Source: Nesterenkonia natronophila (GTDB lineage Bacteria; Actinomycetota; Actinomycetes; Actinomycetales; Micrococcaceae). Taken from it: DNA of 64,000 nt. Under the pieces are notes generated by a model, which was not told where the DNA came from, did not search any database, and saw nothing but the letters and a program-made list of their open reading frames with translations. Below, in pieces: positions 1-9,936 of this stretch. Both the position numbers and the translations under genes were made by a program. Each line of letters begins with the position of its first letter. Position 1 is the first letter of the stretch. The stretch covers positions 558,001 through 622,000 of the forward strand of contig NZ_QYZP01000001.1 in assembly GCF_003595215.1 (NCBI RefSeq), given 5' to 3'.

Positions 1-1
1 G

Positions 2-277
2 CCGCTGACGCCCTTCGACAGTGAGAAGGAGGTGGTCGACCTGGTCAATGACACTGAGTACGGCCTGGTGAACTACGTATACACCAATGACCTCAACCGG
101 GCGCTGCGGGTGGCTGAAAGCATCGAGTCGGGCATGGTGGGGCTCAATCAGGGGGTCGTCTCGAATCCGGCCGCGCCCTTTGGCGGCATGAAGGAGTCCG
201 GACTGGGCCGCGAGGGCGGAGATACCGGAATCGACGAGTTCCTCGAGACCAAGTACATTGGCATCGCGATGGCCTGA
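2..277 (+). CDS. gabD: Aldehyde dehydrogenase C-terminus, succinate-semialdehyde dehydrogenase type (5' truncated)
   Basis: Only the last 91 codons are in the window; the frame is open from base 2. The visible part carries the typical C-terminal block of NAD(P)-dependent aldehyde dehydrogenases: a YGLVNYVYT segment, the GLNQG stretch, PAAPFGGMKESGLGREGG and the terminal TKYIG. This wording fits the GabD/succinate-semialdehyde branch, which oxidises succinate semialdehyde to succinate in 4-aminobutyrate breakdown. The catalytic Cys and Rossmann motif lie outside the window, so substrate assignment is inference from the tail only. It is followed by a strong inverted repeat that probably ends the transcript before the heat-shock operon. 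Confidence 0.8.
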   Translation, partial: PLTPFDSEKEVVDLVNDTEYGLVNYVYTNDLNRALRVAESIESGMVGLNQGVVSNPAAPFGGMKESGLGREGGDTGIDEFLETKYIGIAMA

Positions 278-289
278 ATGAACCTCCGA

Positions 290-332
290 ATCAGGGTCCT
301 GTTGAGGTGTCCGGACACTCTAGGACCCTGAT
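290..332 (+). terminator. Inverted repeat after gabD, likely terminator
   Basis: ATCAGGGTCCT (290-300) pairs perfectly with AGGACCCTGAT (322-332), an 11-bp stem. The 21-nt loop itself contains the perfect palindrome GTGTCCGGACAC, so the element can fold as a nested double hairpin. It sits 12 bases after the stop codon. There is no T-run, as is common in actinobacteria. Confidence 0.6.
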
Positions 333-436
333 GCCGCAACAGGGTTCTGAAGTCTGGGTGAGAGTGAGGAAACCGCGCGAAAGTGGGCGTGGGAATAGCC
401 GCGCTGGGGTCGTCGTTGGAATGCCTGAAAAGCAAA

Positions 437-457
437 GTTGAGCGAAGTTGACTCAAG
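437..457 (+). promoter_or_regulatory. HAIR box 1 (HspR operator) upstream of dnaK
   Basis: GTTGAGC-N7-ACTCAAG matches the known HAIR consensus CTTGAGT-N7-ACTCAAG at 12 of 14 arm positions. It lies upstream of a TTGACA -35 element. HspR, encoded at the end of the same operon, is expected to bind here as repressor with DnaK as co-repressor. Confidence 0.85.
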
Positions 458-462
458 TCGGT

Positions 463-491
463 TTGACAAGGGTCAGCTCAAGTTCCAGACT
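463..491 (+). promoter_or_regulatory. Probable dnaK operon promoter
   Basis: A perfect TTGACA -35 box (463-468) is followed after 17 bases by CAGACT (486-491), an acceptable actinobacterial -10. The promoter is sandwiched between the two HAIR boxes and overlaps the second one, which suits repression by HspR. The -10 assignment is inference. Confidence 0.55.
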
Positions 492-510
492 TGAGTCGAA
501 CTCGCTCAAC
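490..510 (+). promoter_or_regulatory. HAIR box 2 (HspR operator) upstream of dnaK
   Basis: CTTGAGT-N7-GCTCAAC; the left arm is a perfect consensus half-site and the right arm matches 5 of 7. It overlaps the putative -10 and transcription start, 47 bases before the dnaK start codon. Confidence 0.85.
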
Positions 511-556
511 AGCGAGATGCATTGCTTTCAAGGAAATCCTCACGAAAGGAGCCCGG

Positions 557-2422
<1,866 letters not shown>

Positions 2423-2435
2423 GGAGTCCTAGTCG

Positions 2436-3260
2436 ATGGCCAAGGACAGGTACAACCCTGAAGCGACAGAACCAGCTGAACCTATTCGCTTCACCGACAA
2501 GCGTCGGTTCGACCCCGAGACCGGCGAACCCCGCCAGCCGGCTGAGGGCGAAGCCACCGTGGAGGATCGCGAAGCCGCGGCGGCGGACCCCTCAGCGGAT
2601 CCGCTAGCCGAGGCTGAGCGCATTCTGGCTGACGCTCCGGACGAGTCGCATGAAGCACCGCACGCTCATGAGGAGCCCGCCGGTGAGGACCGCGACCACG
2701 AGCCGGCGCTTGAGGGGGCTCCGGAGGTTCTTGAGGACCCCGAGCTTCGCGAAGTGCCCTTGGGTGAGGCGATCGGCGGCGGGGAGACCGAGCCGGCAGA
2801 GCGCATTCAAGCCGCCGAGCAAGCACTCGAGGACTCAGGATATGACCGAGAGGCAGAACTGGAGGACGGCCTCCGCCGAGTGCAGGCTGAGTACGTCAAC
2901 TACCGGCGGCGCGTCGAGCGTGACCGTTCCGTCGAGAAGGAACGCGTCAAAGGTCAGCTCATCTCCGACCTGATGCCTGTCCTCGACGACATCGCCGCGG
3001 CCAGGCAGGCCGGGGACCTCGAAGAGGGTCCCTTCGCCCATATCGCTGGTCGCTTGGAGCAGATCCTGACTCATCAGGGTCTCACCCCGGTGGGCGAGGT
3101 GGGGGAGGAGTTCGACCCCAACGAGCACGAGGCGATCATGCAACAGCCTCACCAGGAGGTGGAGGCGGACCGGATCGCTATCGTGGTCCGAGCCGGCTAC
3201 CGCTTCAATGACCGGCTGCTTCGCGCAGCTCAGGTCATCGTGTCCGCAGGTCCAGAATAA
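2436..3260 (+). CDS. grpE: Nucleotide exchange factor GrpE
   Basis: GrpE releases ADP from DnaK. The 274-residue protein is longer than the usual 180-220 because of an N-terminal acidic, low-complexity region (about residues 1-140) rich in Glu, Asp, Pro and Ala. The family core follows: the coiled-coil with EYVNYRRRVERDR, then LMPVLDDIAAARQAG and the beta domain with EEFDPNEHEAIMQ. An AAGGAG lies about 10 bases upstream of the ATG. It follows dnaK by 13 bases and is surely cotranscribed. The acidic extension resembles the DnaK tail and other acidic proteins in the window and may reflect a halotolerant lifestyle (inference). Confidence 0.96.
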   Translation: MAKDRYNPEATEPAEPIRFTDKRRFDPETGEPRQPAEGEATVEDREAAAADPSADPLAEAERILADAPDESHEAPHAHEEPAGEDRDHEPALEGAPEVLEDPELREVPLGEAIGGGETEPAERIQAAEQALEDSGYDREAELEDGLRRVQAEYVNYRRRVERDRSVEKERVKGQLISDLMPVLDDIAAARQAGDLEEGPFAHIAGRLEQILTHQGLTPVGEVGEEFDPNEHEAIMQQPHQEVEADRIAIVVRAGYRFNDRLLRAAQVIVSAGPE

Positions 3261-3314
3261 GCAGGAGAGAGGAGGGAGACGCCGACCTGAAAAGGTAGGG
3301 GGTCACACAGAACC

Positions 3315-4274
3315 ATGGCTTCACAGGATTGGATGAACAAAGACTTCTACAGCATCCTCGGCGTCTCCCAGGACGCGACCGCCGAAGAGGTGAAGAAGGC
3401 CTACCGCAAGTTGGCCCGCCTGCATCACCCAGATAAGAATCCGGGCGACGACGCCGCTGAGCAGCGCTTCAAGGACATCTCTGAAGCGCACTCGGTGCTC
3501 TCTGACCCGGAGGAGCGGCAGCAGTACGATGCCATCCGGGCAATGGGTTCGGGAGCCCGCTTCTCAGGCAGTCCAGGGGGCAACGGCGGCGGTTTCGAGG
3601 ACATCTTCGGCGGGCTCTTTGGCCAAGGCGGTTCACCCGGCACTGCCGGAGGACGCTTTGGAGGTGGTTTTGAAGACATCTTCGGCGGCATGGGCGACCG
3701 ATTCGGCGGACGCTTCGGGGGCGCATCCCCCAAAGGCGGCGACCGGACGGCCAAGACCACGATCTCCTTCAAAGGGGCGGTGCGCGGAACGACTGTTGGG
3801 TTACGCGAAGCCTCTGGCAATGTGATTGACGTACGAATACCAGCTGGCATCCGGGAGGGGCAGAAGGTCAGGGTCAAAGGCAAAGGGCAGCAGGGCCCAG
3901 GAGGCGCTGGTGACCTGCTCGTGGAGGTCTCAGTGCAGGACCACCCGTTCTTCGAGAGGGACGGAGACCACATCCGCATTCATCTGCCGGTCACCTTCGA
4001 TGAGGCCGCCTTGGGCGCGACTGCTGAGGTTCCCACAATCCACGGGGAGAAGGTCAAGATTCGAATCCCCGCCGGTTCCAGCACCGGTAAGACTCTGCGG
4101 TTGAAGGGACACGGCATTCGCCGAAAGAAAAGCTCCGGGGATATGCGCGTTGTAATCGACGTCGTCGTCCCGCAAGAGTTGAACGAAGAGGCCGAGGCTG
4201 CTGTTCGATCCTTCGCTGAGGCAACACGCGGGGTGAACCCCCGGGAAGGCCTGGAGGCTAAGGCCGCGTTGTAA
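3315..4274 (+). CDS. dnaJ: DnaJ-type co-chaperone without zinc finger
   Basis: J-domain co-chaperone that stimulates DnaK ATPase and delivers substrates. The N-terminal J domain (about residues 9-75) carries the HPD motif at residues 38-40, followed by a Gly/Phe-rich linker with two near repeats [10 protein letters not shown], then the two beta-barrel C-terminal domains (about 140-300). The CxxCxGxG zinc-finger repeats of classical DnaJ are absent; the protein has no cysteine at all, so it is a type II (CbpA-like) J protein although it occupies the dnaJ position of the operon. Length 319 agrees with the missing zinc finger. Lies between grpE and hspR. Confidence 0.93.
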   Translation: MASQDWMNKDFYSILGVSQDATAEEVKKAYRKLARLHHPDKNPGDDAAEQRFKDISEAHSVLSDPEERQQYDAIRAMGSGARFSGSPGGNGGGFEDIFGGLFGQGGSPGTAGGRFGGGFEDIFGGMGDRFGGRFGGASPKGGDRTAKTTISFKGAVRGTTVGLREASGNVIDVRIPAGIREGQKVRVKGKGQQGPGGAGDLLVEVSVQDHPFFERDGDHIRIHLPVTFDEAALGATAEVPTIHGEKVKIRIPAGSSTGKTLRLKGHGIRRKKSSGDMRVVIDVVVPQELNEEAEAAVRSFAEATRGVNPREGLEAKAAL

Positions 4275-4296
4275 TAGGTGAAGGGAGGTGGAACAC

Positions 4297-4782
4297 GTGT
4301 CATATGGCAAAGTGCGCATCCGGGAAAACGTTGCTCAGTACGGTGACGACCCGCGAATGCTGACTGCCACACATCGCCACGATCCGCTCTTCGTCATCTC
4401 TGTGGCGGCCGAGCTTGCAGATATGCACCCGCAGACTCTTCGCCAATACGATCGGTTAGGACTGGTCACCCCGCGACGTCAGGGCGGGCGGCATCGTCGC
4501 TATTCCCCGTACGACATTGAACAGCTGCGACAGATCCAACAGCTGAGCCAAGAGGGGGTCTCGCTCGAGGGCATTCGCAGGGTCATCGCCCTGCAGAATC
4601 GCGTCGAGGAGCTCGAAGAGCAGGTCGGTGATCTGCGCCAGGCGCTGCGTCAGGCTCACCGTGAGTCCGGCCGTTCCCGCGTCTTCGCTGTGGGCTCTCG
4701 CGGTGACGTGGTTACTGTCGCTCGAGGTCAAAGGCCTCGCCCGAGCGGGCGGGAACTCATTGTCTGGCGATCCTCCAGGTAG
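4297..4782 (+). CDS. hspR: Heat-shock repressor HspR (MerR family)
   Basis: MerR-type regulator that represses the dnaK operon by binding HAIR sequences; DnaK acts as co-repressor. A MerR winged helix occupies about residues 28-98 (FVISVAAELADMHPQTLRQYDRLGLVTPRR...RYSPYDIEQLRQI), followed by a coiled coil (QNRVEELEEQVGDLRQAL). The GTG at 4297 is chosen because GGGAGG ends eight bases before it; a GTG at 4288 overlaps that ribosome-binding site. Last gene of the operon, 22 bases after dnaJ, so it is autoregulated through the two HAIR boxes upstream of dnaK. Length 161. Confidence 0.96.
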   Translation: MSYGKVRIRENVAQYGDDPRMLTATHRHDPLFVISVAAELADMHPQTLRQYDRLGLVTPRRQGGRHRRYSPYDIEQLRQIQQLSQEGVSLEGIRRVIALQNRVEELEEQVGDLRQALRQAHRESGRSRVFAVGSRGDVVTVARGQRPRPSGRELIVWRSSR

Positions 4783-4832
4783 TGTTCTGTGCCGGTCCGC
4801 GACGTCTCAGTACCAGCCCGTAAACTTAACGG

Positions 4833-6758
4833 GTGAAAAATTCCAGGTGGGGAGGGGCCCTCGCGGGCAGTGCTGCCTTGATTCTGCTTGCTGGTTGCGG
4901 CGGTGAAGAGGAACGGGCAGACATCTCTGGCGCAGCTGAAGCCGCAGCTGAAGCCATCGCCACCGGAGACTTCACAGATGTGCACTTCGGATCCGGTCAG
5001 GCGCAGACCCTCGCTGACGCGGTCGAGAACCTGCATGAGCCCTTCGGTGAGCTTTCACCTGAGGTCCGGGTCTCGGAGACTGAGGTGGAGGAGCCGGCGG
5101 AGGATTCTGTGCGCCCGCCGCGTGCGGAGGTGACTTTCGAACACCGCTGGGACCTCGAGGAGATCGGTGTCGAGGCAGAGCAGTGGGGGTATTCCACCAA
5201 GGCTGACTATGTCTACGACCAAGAGTCGGATACTTGGCTTCTGGAGGGAGACACTGACCTTGTCCTTCCGGACTATGCGGGGCACGAGTCGGTGAGCATC
5301 TCCACCACAAATGCAGATCGTGGACGCATCATGGACGGCAGCGGCCGCGCCATAGTCTACAACCGTGAGGTGGTGCGAATCGGGCTCGATAAGTCTCAGC
5401 TGGAGTCCGAGGAGAGTCAGGCTGAGGCGGCCACGGAGCTGGCGGACGTCGTGGGGATCGACTCCGGGGGCTATGAAGAGCGAGTGCTCGCCTACGGTGA
5501 CGAGGCATTCGTCGAAGCCATCGTGGTGCGCACCGACGGCGGGCATGTCACCGCAGCCGACGTTGAGAACATACCGGGTGTTCACCTGGTCTACGATGAG
5601 ATGCCACTGGCCGAAAGTTCGGACTTCGCCCCCCAGCTGCTGGGCCGGGTGGGAGACGTGACAGCTGAGCATCTGGAGAGCGACCCCGCGCTCAACATTG
5701 GCGATACGGTCGGTCTGTCTGGCATCCAGTCAGTCCACGAGTCGACCCTTCGGGGGAGTCCCGGCATCAACATCACGGTAGGGGACGCTGTTTTGTACTC
5801 CGTAGATCCCCAGCCTGGCGATGACGTCCACACCGGGATTCTTCCCAGACTCCAAGACCTGGCCCAGGAGATCGTTGATGAGCAGGACGTTACGACAGCT
5901 CTGGTAGCCATCCGCCCCTCGGATGGAGCGATCGTCGCCTCCGCCACCCATAACCCAGAGGCTCCTCAGGTCAACACCGCCGTCGAGTCCACCTTCGCTC
6001 CCGGCTCTACCTTCAAGATGGTCTCAGCCCTCGCCATGCTTCGTGATGGGCTCTCTCCGAGTTCGAATGTCCCGTGCCCCAACTCCGTCACAGTCCATGG
6101 TCAGCAGTTCCACAACGTGTCAGGTTTTCAGGATCAGTACGTCGGCAACATCCCGTTCGACACAGCGGTGGCCGTATCCTGCAACACCACCTTCGCTGCG
6201 GCGTGGAACGATGTGACCTCTGCAGACCTCGCTGAGGCCGCCCGCGACTTAGGCATGGACAACGACGTCGGAATCGGTGTCCCGGCGATCAAGGCTCAGG
6301 TTCCAGAAGACGCTGATCAGAACCTACATGCGGCCAATCTCTTCGGTCAGGGCACTGTGGAGACCTCAACCCTCGGCATGGCCGCTGCCGCTGCATCGAT
6401 TGCCGACGGGCGCACTGTGCACCCCTGGCTGGTGGAGCGTGAGGACCACCCGGACAGTGGCAACCTCACGGAGGATGAGGGAGAACAGTTGCGCGAATTG
6501 ATGCGCGGCACGGTGGACTACGGGACGCTGCGTGACCTTGACCCCATTTCTGGTCCGCATGTGTACGCCAAGACCGGCACGGCAGAAGCGGGGTCGGGAG
6601 ACGATACCTACTCCCACACCTGGGTCATCGGATCGCAAGCGGACCTGGCGGTGGCGGTGTTCTTGGAGGAGGGGGAGTGGGGTTCCTCGACCAACGGGCC
6701 ACTTATGCGTGAGTTCCTGGTGGGGGCCCGGGAGATTCTGGCTGACCAGGGGAGCTAA
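4833..6758 (+). CDS. Class B penicillin-binding protein, lipoprotein form
   Basis: Peptidoglycan D,D-transpeptidase acting outside the membrane. Residues 1-22 form a lipoprotein signal ending in the lipobox LLAGC (Cys22), instead of the usual transmembrane anchor. Residues about 30-150 resemble the NTF2-like MecR1 domain, about 155-345 the PBP dimerisation domain, and about 350-640 the transpeptidase. Active-site motifs are intact: STFK at 392-395 (nucleophile Ser392), SCN at 449-451 and KTG at 580-582. A TAAACT box lies exactly six bases before the GTG and there is no Shine-Dalgarno, so it may be translated leaderlessly. It follows hspR by 50 bases but probably has its own promoter. Confidence 0.93.
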   Translation: MKNSRWGGALAGSAALILLAGCGGEEERADISGAAEAAAEAIATGDFTDVHFGSGQAQTLADAVENLHEPFGELSPEVRVSETEVEEPAEDSVRPPRAEVTFEHRWDLEEIGVEAEQWGYSTKADYVYDQESDTWLLEGDTDLVLPDYAGHESVSISTTNADRGRIMDGSGRAIVYNREVVRIGLDKSQLESEESQAEAATELADVVGIDSGGYEERVLAYGDEAFVEAIVVRTDGGHVTAADVENIPGVHLVYDEMPLAESSDFAPQLLGRVGDVTAEHLESDPALNIGDTVGLSGIQSVHESTLRGSPGINITVGDAVLYSVDPQPGDDVHTGILPRLQDLAQEIVDEQDVTTALVAIRPSDGAIVASATHNPEAPQVNTAVESTFAPGSTFKMVSALAMLRDGLSPSSNVPCPNSVTVHGQQFHNVSGFQDQYVGNIPFDTAVAVSCNTTFAAAWNDVTSADLAEAARDLGMDNDVGIGVPAIKAQVPEDADQNLHAANLFGQGTVETSTLGMAAAAASIADGRTVHPWLVEREDHPDSGNLTEDEGEQLRELMRGTVDYGTLRDLDPISGPHVYAKTGTAEAGSGDDTYSHTWVIGSQADLAVAVFLEEGEWGSSTNGPLMREFLVGAREILADQGS

Positions 6759-6769
6759 ACTCACACCTT

Positions 6770-7603
6770 ATGGCTGAGAAGCATTTCCGCAAACCATTGT
6801 CCTTTGTGCGCCGCAGCAACCGCCTCAAACCCAGTTATCAGCGAACATGGGATGCAGCGCTGGGCCGCGAGCTCCTTGATGTCCCGCACGGAGACCGGGA
6901 TACCTCAGTCGCAGAGGGCTTCAGCATTGATTGGCGCGCCGAGTATGGACGGATTGCCCCGCTGATCCTGGAGATAGGTTCAGGGTCCGGAGAAGCTGTG
7001 GCAGCCGCGGCCGCGGCCAACCCGGAAACCGATTTCTTAGCAGTCGAGGTCTACCGCCCGGGAGCAGCTCAACTCGCAGCCCGTCTCCGCAGGGAGGGGC
7101 TGACTAACGTGCGGATCGCCTGTCTGGACGCCGTCGAGGTCATGGACAAATTGCTGCCGGACAACATCCTGTCCGAACTCTGGGTCTTCTTTCCCGATCC
7201 CTGGCACAAGTCCAAGCACAAAAAACGGCGACTCATCCAAACCTCCTTCGCGGAGAAGGCCACCCGGGTCCTGGCGCCGACCGGCGTCTGGCGCTTGGCT
7301 ACCGATTGGTCAGATTACGCAGTCCAAATGCGCGAGATCATCGGCTCCTCATCAACGTTCCGGAACCCTCATGTCGGTCAGCGGGCCGGGGAGCACTCTC
7401 CTCTGACCAAGGTGCGCATGGGAGATCTCGACGCCGCCAGTCTGGGCAAAGAGACACACCCCATGCCACTGGAGGAAGCCCTCGACACTGAAGGGGGCTG
7501 GGCGCCCAGATTCGCGGCAAGAGTGGCCACAGACTTTGAGCAGAAAGCCCTGCATGCTGGCCGGATGATCTTCGACCTCAGTTTCATCCGCCGGCCATCA
7601 TGA
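6770..7603 (+). CDS. trmB: tRNA (guanine-N7-)-methyltransferase
   Basis: SAM-dependent enzyme forming m7G46 in tRNA variable loops. The protein has the SAM-binding motif LILEIGSGSGEAV (about residues 64-76) and the TrmB signature FFPDPWHKSKHKKRRL. At 277 residues it has a short N-terminal extension relative to E. coli TrmB, as in other actinobacteria. It begins 11 bases after the penicillin-binding protein. A TAAACT element overlapping that stop codon lies eight bases before the ATG and no Shine-Dalgarno is visible, so its own leaderless promoter is possible. Confidence 0.95.
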   Translation: MAEKHFRKPLSFVRRSNRLKPSYQRTWDAALGRELLDVPHGDRDTSVAEGFSIDWRAEYGRIAPLILEIGSGSGEAVAAAAAANPETDFLAVEVYRPGAAQLAARLRREGLTNVRIACLDAVEVMDKLLPDNILSELWVFFPDPWHKSKHKKRRLIQTSFAEKATRVLAPTGVWRLATDWSDYAVQMREIIGSSSTFRNPHVGQRAGEHSPLTKVRMGDLDAASLGKETHPMPLEEALDTEGGWAPRFAARVATDFEQKALHAGRMIFDLSFIRRPS

Positions 7604-7649
7604 CTGCTTACGCTCCGCCCGCGGCCAACGATGTCGTCCGCATCCAGCG

Positions 7650-7973
7650 TTAGAGGGCCAGCCGGTATCCGCGCTTGACCACAGTCTGCACAGTGTCGGG
7701 ATTCGGCAGCGACTGACGCAATCGGGAGATCCACATCTCAAGGCCGTGGACGGAGCCGCATTGTGGCAGCACCCACAGGAGGTGTTCACGGGAGATGACT
7801 GCTCCCCGAGCTTTGACCAGCGCGCGCATCACTGACATCGGTCCTGGAGCCAGACGGACCGGCTCGGCACCAGGCAGATGAACAACACTGCCGATGATCT
7901 CCACCGTGCCGTGCGGCATGCAGACGCAAAGATAGTGGTCGTCCCCCAGTACGTCATCTGCCGGCTCTGCCAT
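7650..7973 (-). CDS. Stand-alone OmpR-type winged-helix DNA-binding protein
   Basis: A 107-residue protein that is essentially one winged-helix (trans_reg_C) domain: MSVMRALVKARGAVISREHLLWVLP, then WISRLRQSLP as recognition region and the wing TVVKRGYRL. This wording resembles the C-terminal DNA-binding domain fused to uroporphyrinogen-III synthase-like proteins in actinobacteria, but no receiver or HemD domain is present. The start is secure: AAGGAGG precedes the ATG by seven bases, so it is not simply a 3' fragment of a larger gene. Target and signal are unknown. Transcribed convergently with trmB and divergently from the AztD-like gene, with a 183-base intergenic region. Confidence 0.75.
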   Translation of the reverse strand: MAEPADDVLGDDHYLCVCMPHGTVEIIGSVVHLPGAEPVRLAPGPMSVMRALVKARGAVISREHLLWVLPQCGSVHGLEMWISRLRQSLPNPDTVQTVVKRGYRLAL

Positions 7974-8119
7974 TACCGACCTCCTTGCTGATCAGCGTAG
8001 GCCTGAGCGGTTACTGGGCTTTATCGGTTGTGTGAACCAAGCATGTCCGACTTCTCACACTGCTGCCTGGGACCCTCCAGACCTCGCATCCACAGTCAGC
8101 TCAGAATGTTGCGAACGAT

Positions 8120-8157
8120 TTGCAATTGCTGCAGAGGGTTGTTGATAATAATTCACA
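8120..8157 (+). promoter_or_regulatory. Promoter with Zur-like operator, leaderless start
   Basis: TTGCAA (8120-8125) and GATAAT (8144-8149) are separated by 18 bases and place transcription start at or next to the ATG at 8157. TTGATAATAATTCACA (8142-8157) matches 12 of 16 positions of the actinobacterial Zur-type sequence TTGAAAATGATTTTCA as I recall it, and covers the -10. This is the expected place for repression by zinc-loaded Zur. Operator identity is inference. Confidence 0.45.
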
Positions 8158-9623
8158 TGAACATAAAGATGAGCCCCTTGACTTCGCTTGTCCTAATCTC
8201 GGCATTGGCGCTTTCCGCATGCGCCGATGAGAACGGAGGCGCCGAGGACCCTGAAGCTGGCGACACAGAGGCCGTTGCAGCTGACGACACCGACAACATT
8301 GACGACGACGCCGCCGACGGGGACGCCGAAGATGACGACGAGGCGGAAGAGGCCGAACCGGTTGAGCCTTCTGCTCGAGAGACCCACCAGGCAGGAGGCC
8401 CAGAGCCCCGACTAGTGGTCACCTATGACGGTGGCGTGGCGGTCCTGGATGGGGTCAGCACAGAGGTTGTCGGTGAGTTCGATGTCGAAGGCTTTGTGCG
8501 AGTGAGCCAAGCTGGCGACGGAAGACATGCGTTCTTGGCGGAGGGGGAGAGCTTTCGGCTCATGGACGTTGGGACGTGGGGGGCACCGCACGGGGACCAC
8601 AACGACTACTTCACCACCGATCCGCTTCTGACCGACGTGAGTGTGGAGGGTGACACGCCAGCCCGTGTAGTCTCACACGAGGGCGTAGGCACGTTGTTCT
8701 TCGACGGATCCGACGAGTACCACTGGTTCGATTTGGAGGATCTCGACGCGGAATCTGAGATCGAGACCGAGTCCGCAAAAAGTGAAGGACAACACGACGG
8801 CGTTGCCGTCGTTCTTGAAGACGGTTCCCGCTTCGAAACCCTTAAGGGCAGCTCCGGTGCACGGTTCGTTGACGCTGCTGGCGACGAGGTCGCTCGCAAC
8901 GAGGATTGCCCGGGAGCTGATGGCGAAGCTGCGGGCCCTGACGGCATGATGGCCATCGGGTGCGAGGACGGAGTGTTGATGTGGGACGGCGACGACTTTG
9001 AGAAGCTCGAGACCGGTGAGGATTACTCCCGAATCGGGAATCTCTTCTCAGCCGAAGGCTCCCCCATCTTCTTGGGCGACTACCGCACCGACGAGGACGG
9101 TGAGGAGCCGATGACCGAGGTTGCCCTGGTCAACACAGACTCCGGTGAGATCACGACCACGAGCGTGGACTCACCATACAACTTGCGCAATCTGCAGCGC
9201 GGTCCTGAAGGTGAAGCGCTGGTGCTAACCGAAGACGGCCAATTGCACATCATCGATGAGGAGACTGGTGAGCACCTGAATCACCTGCAAATCTTGGATG
9301 AGTGGACTGAGCCTGAGGACTGGCAGGAGCCGAGTCCTACTATTCGCACCAGTGGAGACTTGCTGTACGTCACTGATCCTGAGGCGCAGCAGATCCACAT
9401 CGTCGATCTCAGTGAGGGCGAGACACTGGTGACTGGCGATCTGGACTTCATGCCGAACGAATTTGTGGTCATCGACGGTCGCCCCATAGAGGGAGTCTCC
9501 GAGGAGTACGACGGTGATCATGGCCACGACGATGAAGAGGGCCACGGCCATGAGGACGATCATGGCCCCGACGAGGACGATGATCACCATCACGAGGATG
9601 ATCACGACCACCACGATCACTGA
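8157..9623 (+). CDS. Zinc metallochaperone AztD-like lipoprotein with His-rich tail
   Basis: Predicted exported lipoprotein of 488 residues: signal MNIKMSPLTSLVLISALALSAC, lipidated Cys22, then a very acidic Asp/Glu linker (to about residue 75) and a beta-propeller-like body. Segments such as WGAPHGDHNDYFTTDPLLTDV and QHDGVAVVLEDGS resemble the periplasmic zinc chaperone AztD, which hands zinc to AztC of the AztABC importer. The C-terminus adds a His/Asp/Glu-rich metal-binding tail (HHHEDDHDHHDH). The reading frame is open upstream to 8028, but only the start at 8157 gives a signal peptide. No aztABC genes are nearby; CopZ-CopA follow. Specific metal is inferred. Confidence 0.72.
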   Translation: MNIKMSPLTSLVLISALALSACADENGGAEDPEAGDTEAVAADDTDNIDDDAADGDAEDDDEAEEAEPVEPSARETHQAGGPEPRLVVTYDGGVAVLDGVSTEVVGEFDVEGFVRVSQAGDGRHAFLAEGESFRLMDVGTWGAPHGDHNDYFTTDPLLTDVSVEGDTPARVVSHEGVGTLFFDGSDEYHWFDLEDLDAESEIETESAKSEGQHDGVAVVLEDGSRFETLKGSSGARFVDAAGDEVARNEDCPGADGEAAGPDGMMAIGCEDGVLMWDGDDFEKLETGEDYSRIGNLFSAEGSPIFLGDYRTDEDGEEPMTEVALVNTDSGEITTTSVDSPYNLRNLQRGPEGEALVLTEDGQLHIIDEETGEHLNHLQILDEWTEPEDWQEPSPTIRTSGDLLYVTDPEAQQIHIVDLSEGETLVTGDLDFMPNEFVVIDGRPIEGVSEEYDGDHGHDDEEGHGHEDDHGPDEDDDHHHEDDHDHHDH

Positions 9624-9714
9624 GCGGTACTGAGCTCCCCTTTCACAGGTACCCCCAGGCATGTCAAGGTGGCGCTCCGGGAAGATGTCGGGGTCACGCT
9701 GTGTTGTGCAGACT

Positions 9715-9936
9715 ATGTCTGAAACGCGCTTATACACAGTGACTGGAATGACCTGCGGCCATTGCGAGGCCGCTGTCCGCAGCGAGCTGACAGAGGTGGT
9801 CGGAATAGAGAGCGTCAGCGTCTCGGCTGAGAGTGGGGCGCTGACTGTCGACATAGCTGAAGGTGTGGATCTCGCAGATCAGACCATATATAACGCCGTC
9901 GATGAGGCGGGATACTCTGCAGAGCGCGTCCGGTGA
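9715..9936 (+). CDS. copZ: Copper chaperone CopZ (HMA domain)
   Basis: A 73-residue heavy-metal-associated domain protein with the Cu(I)-binding motif MTCGHC near the N-terminus and the expected beta-alpha-beta-beta-alpha-beta length. It likely carries Cu(I) in the cytosol and passes it to the P-type ATPase encoded next; the two genes overlap by four bases (GTGA). The ATG at 9715 is chosen over an upstream in-frame ATG at 9661 because it gives the normal short N-terminus ([14 protein letters not shown]). A separate CsoR operator could not be recognised with confidence. Confidence 0.92.
   Translation: MSETRLYTVTGMTCGHCEAAVRSELTEVVGIESVSVSAESGALTVDIAEGVDLADQTIYNAVDEAGYSAERVR

Noticed and set aside
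4288-4296. Upstream GTG start for hspR
   Set aside because: It overlaps the GGGAGG ribosome-binding site; the GTG at 4297 has correct spacing.
8028-8156. N-terminal extension of the AztD-like protein
   Set aside because: It gives no signal peptide and a Cys-rich nonsense leader; the start at 8157 gives a proper lipoprotein signal and fits the promoter.
9624-9714. Possible CsoR operator (TACCCCC at about 9647-9653)
   Set aside because: Only one half-site is visible without a matching symmetric arm.
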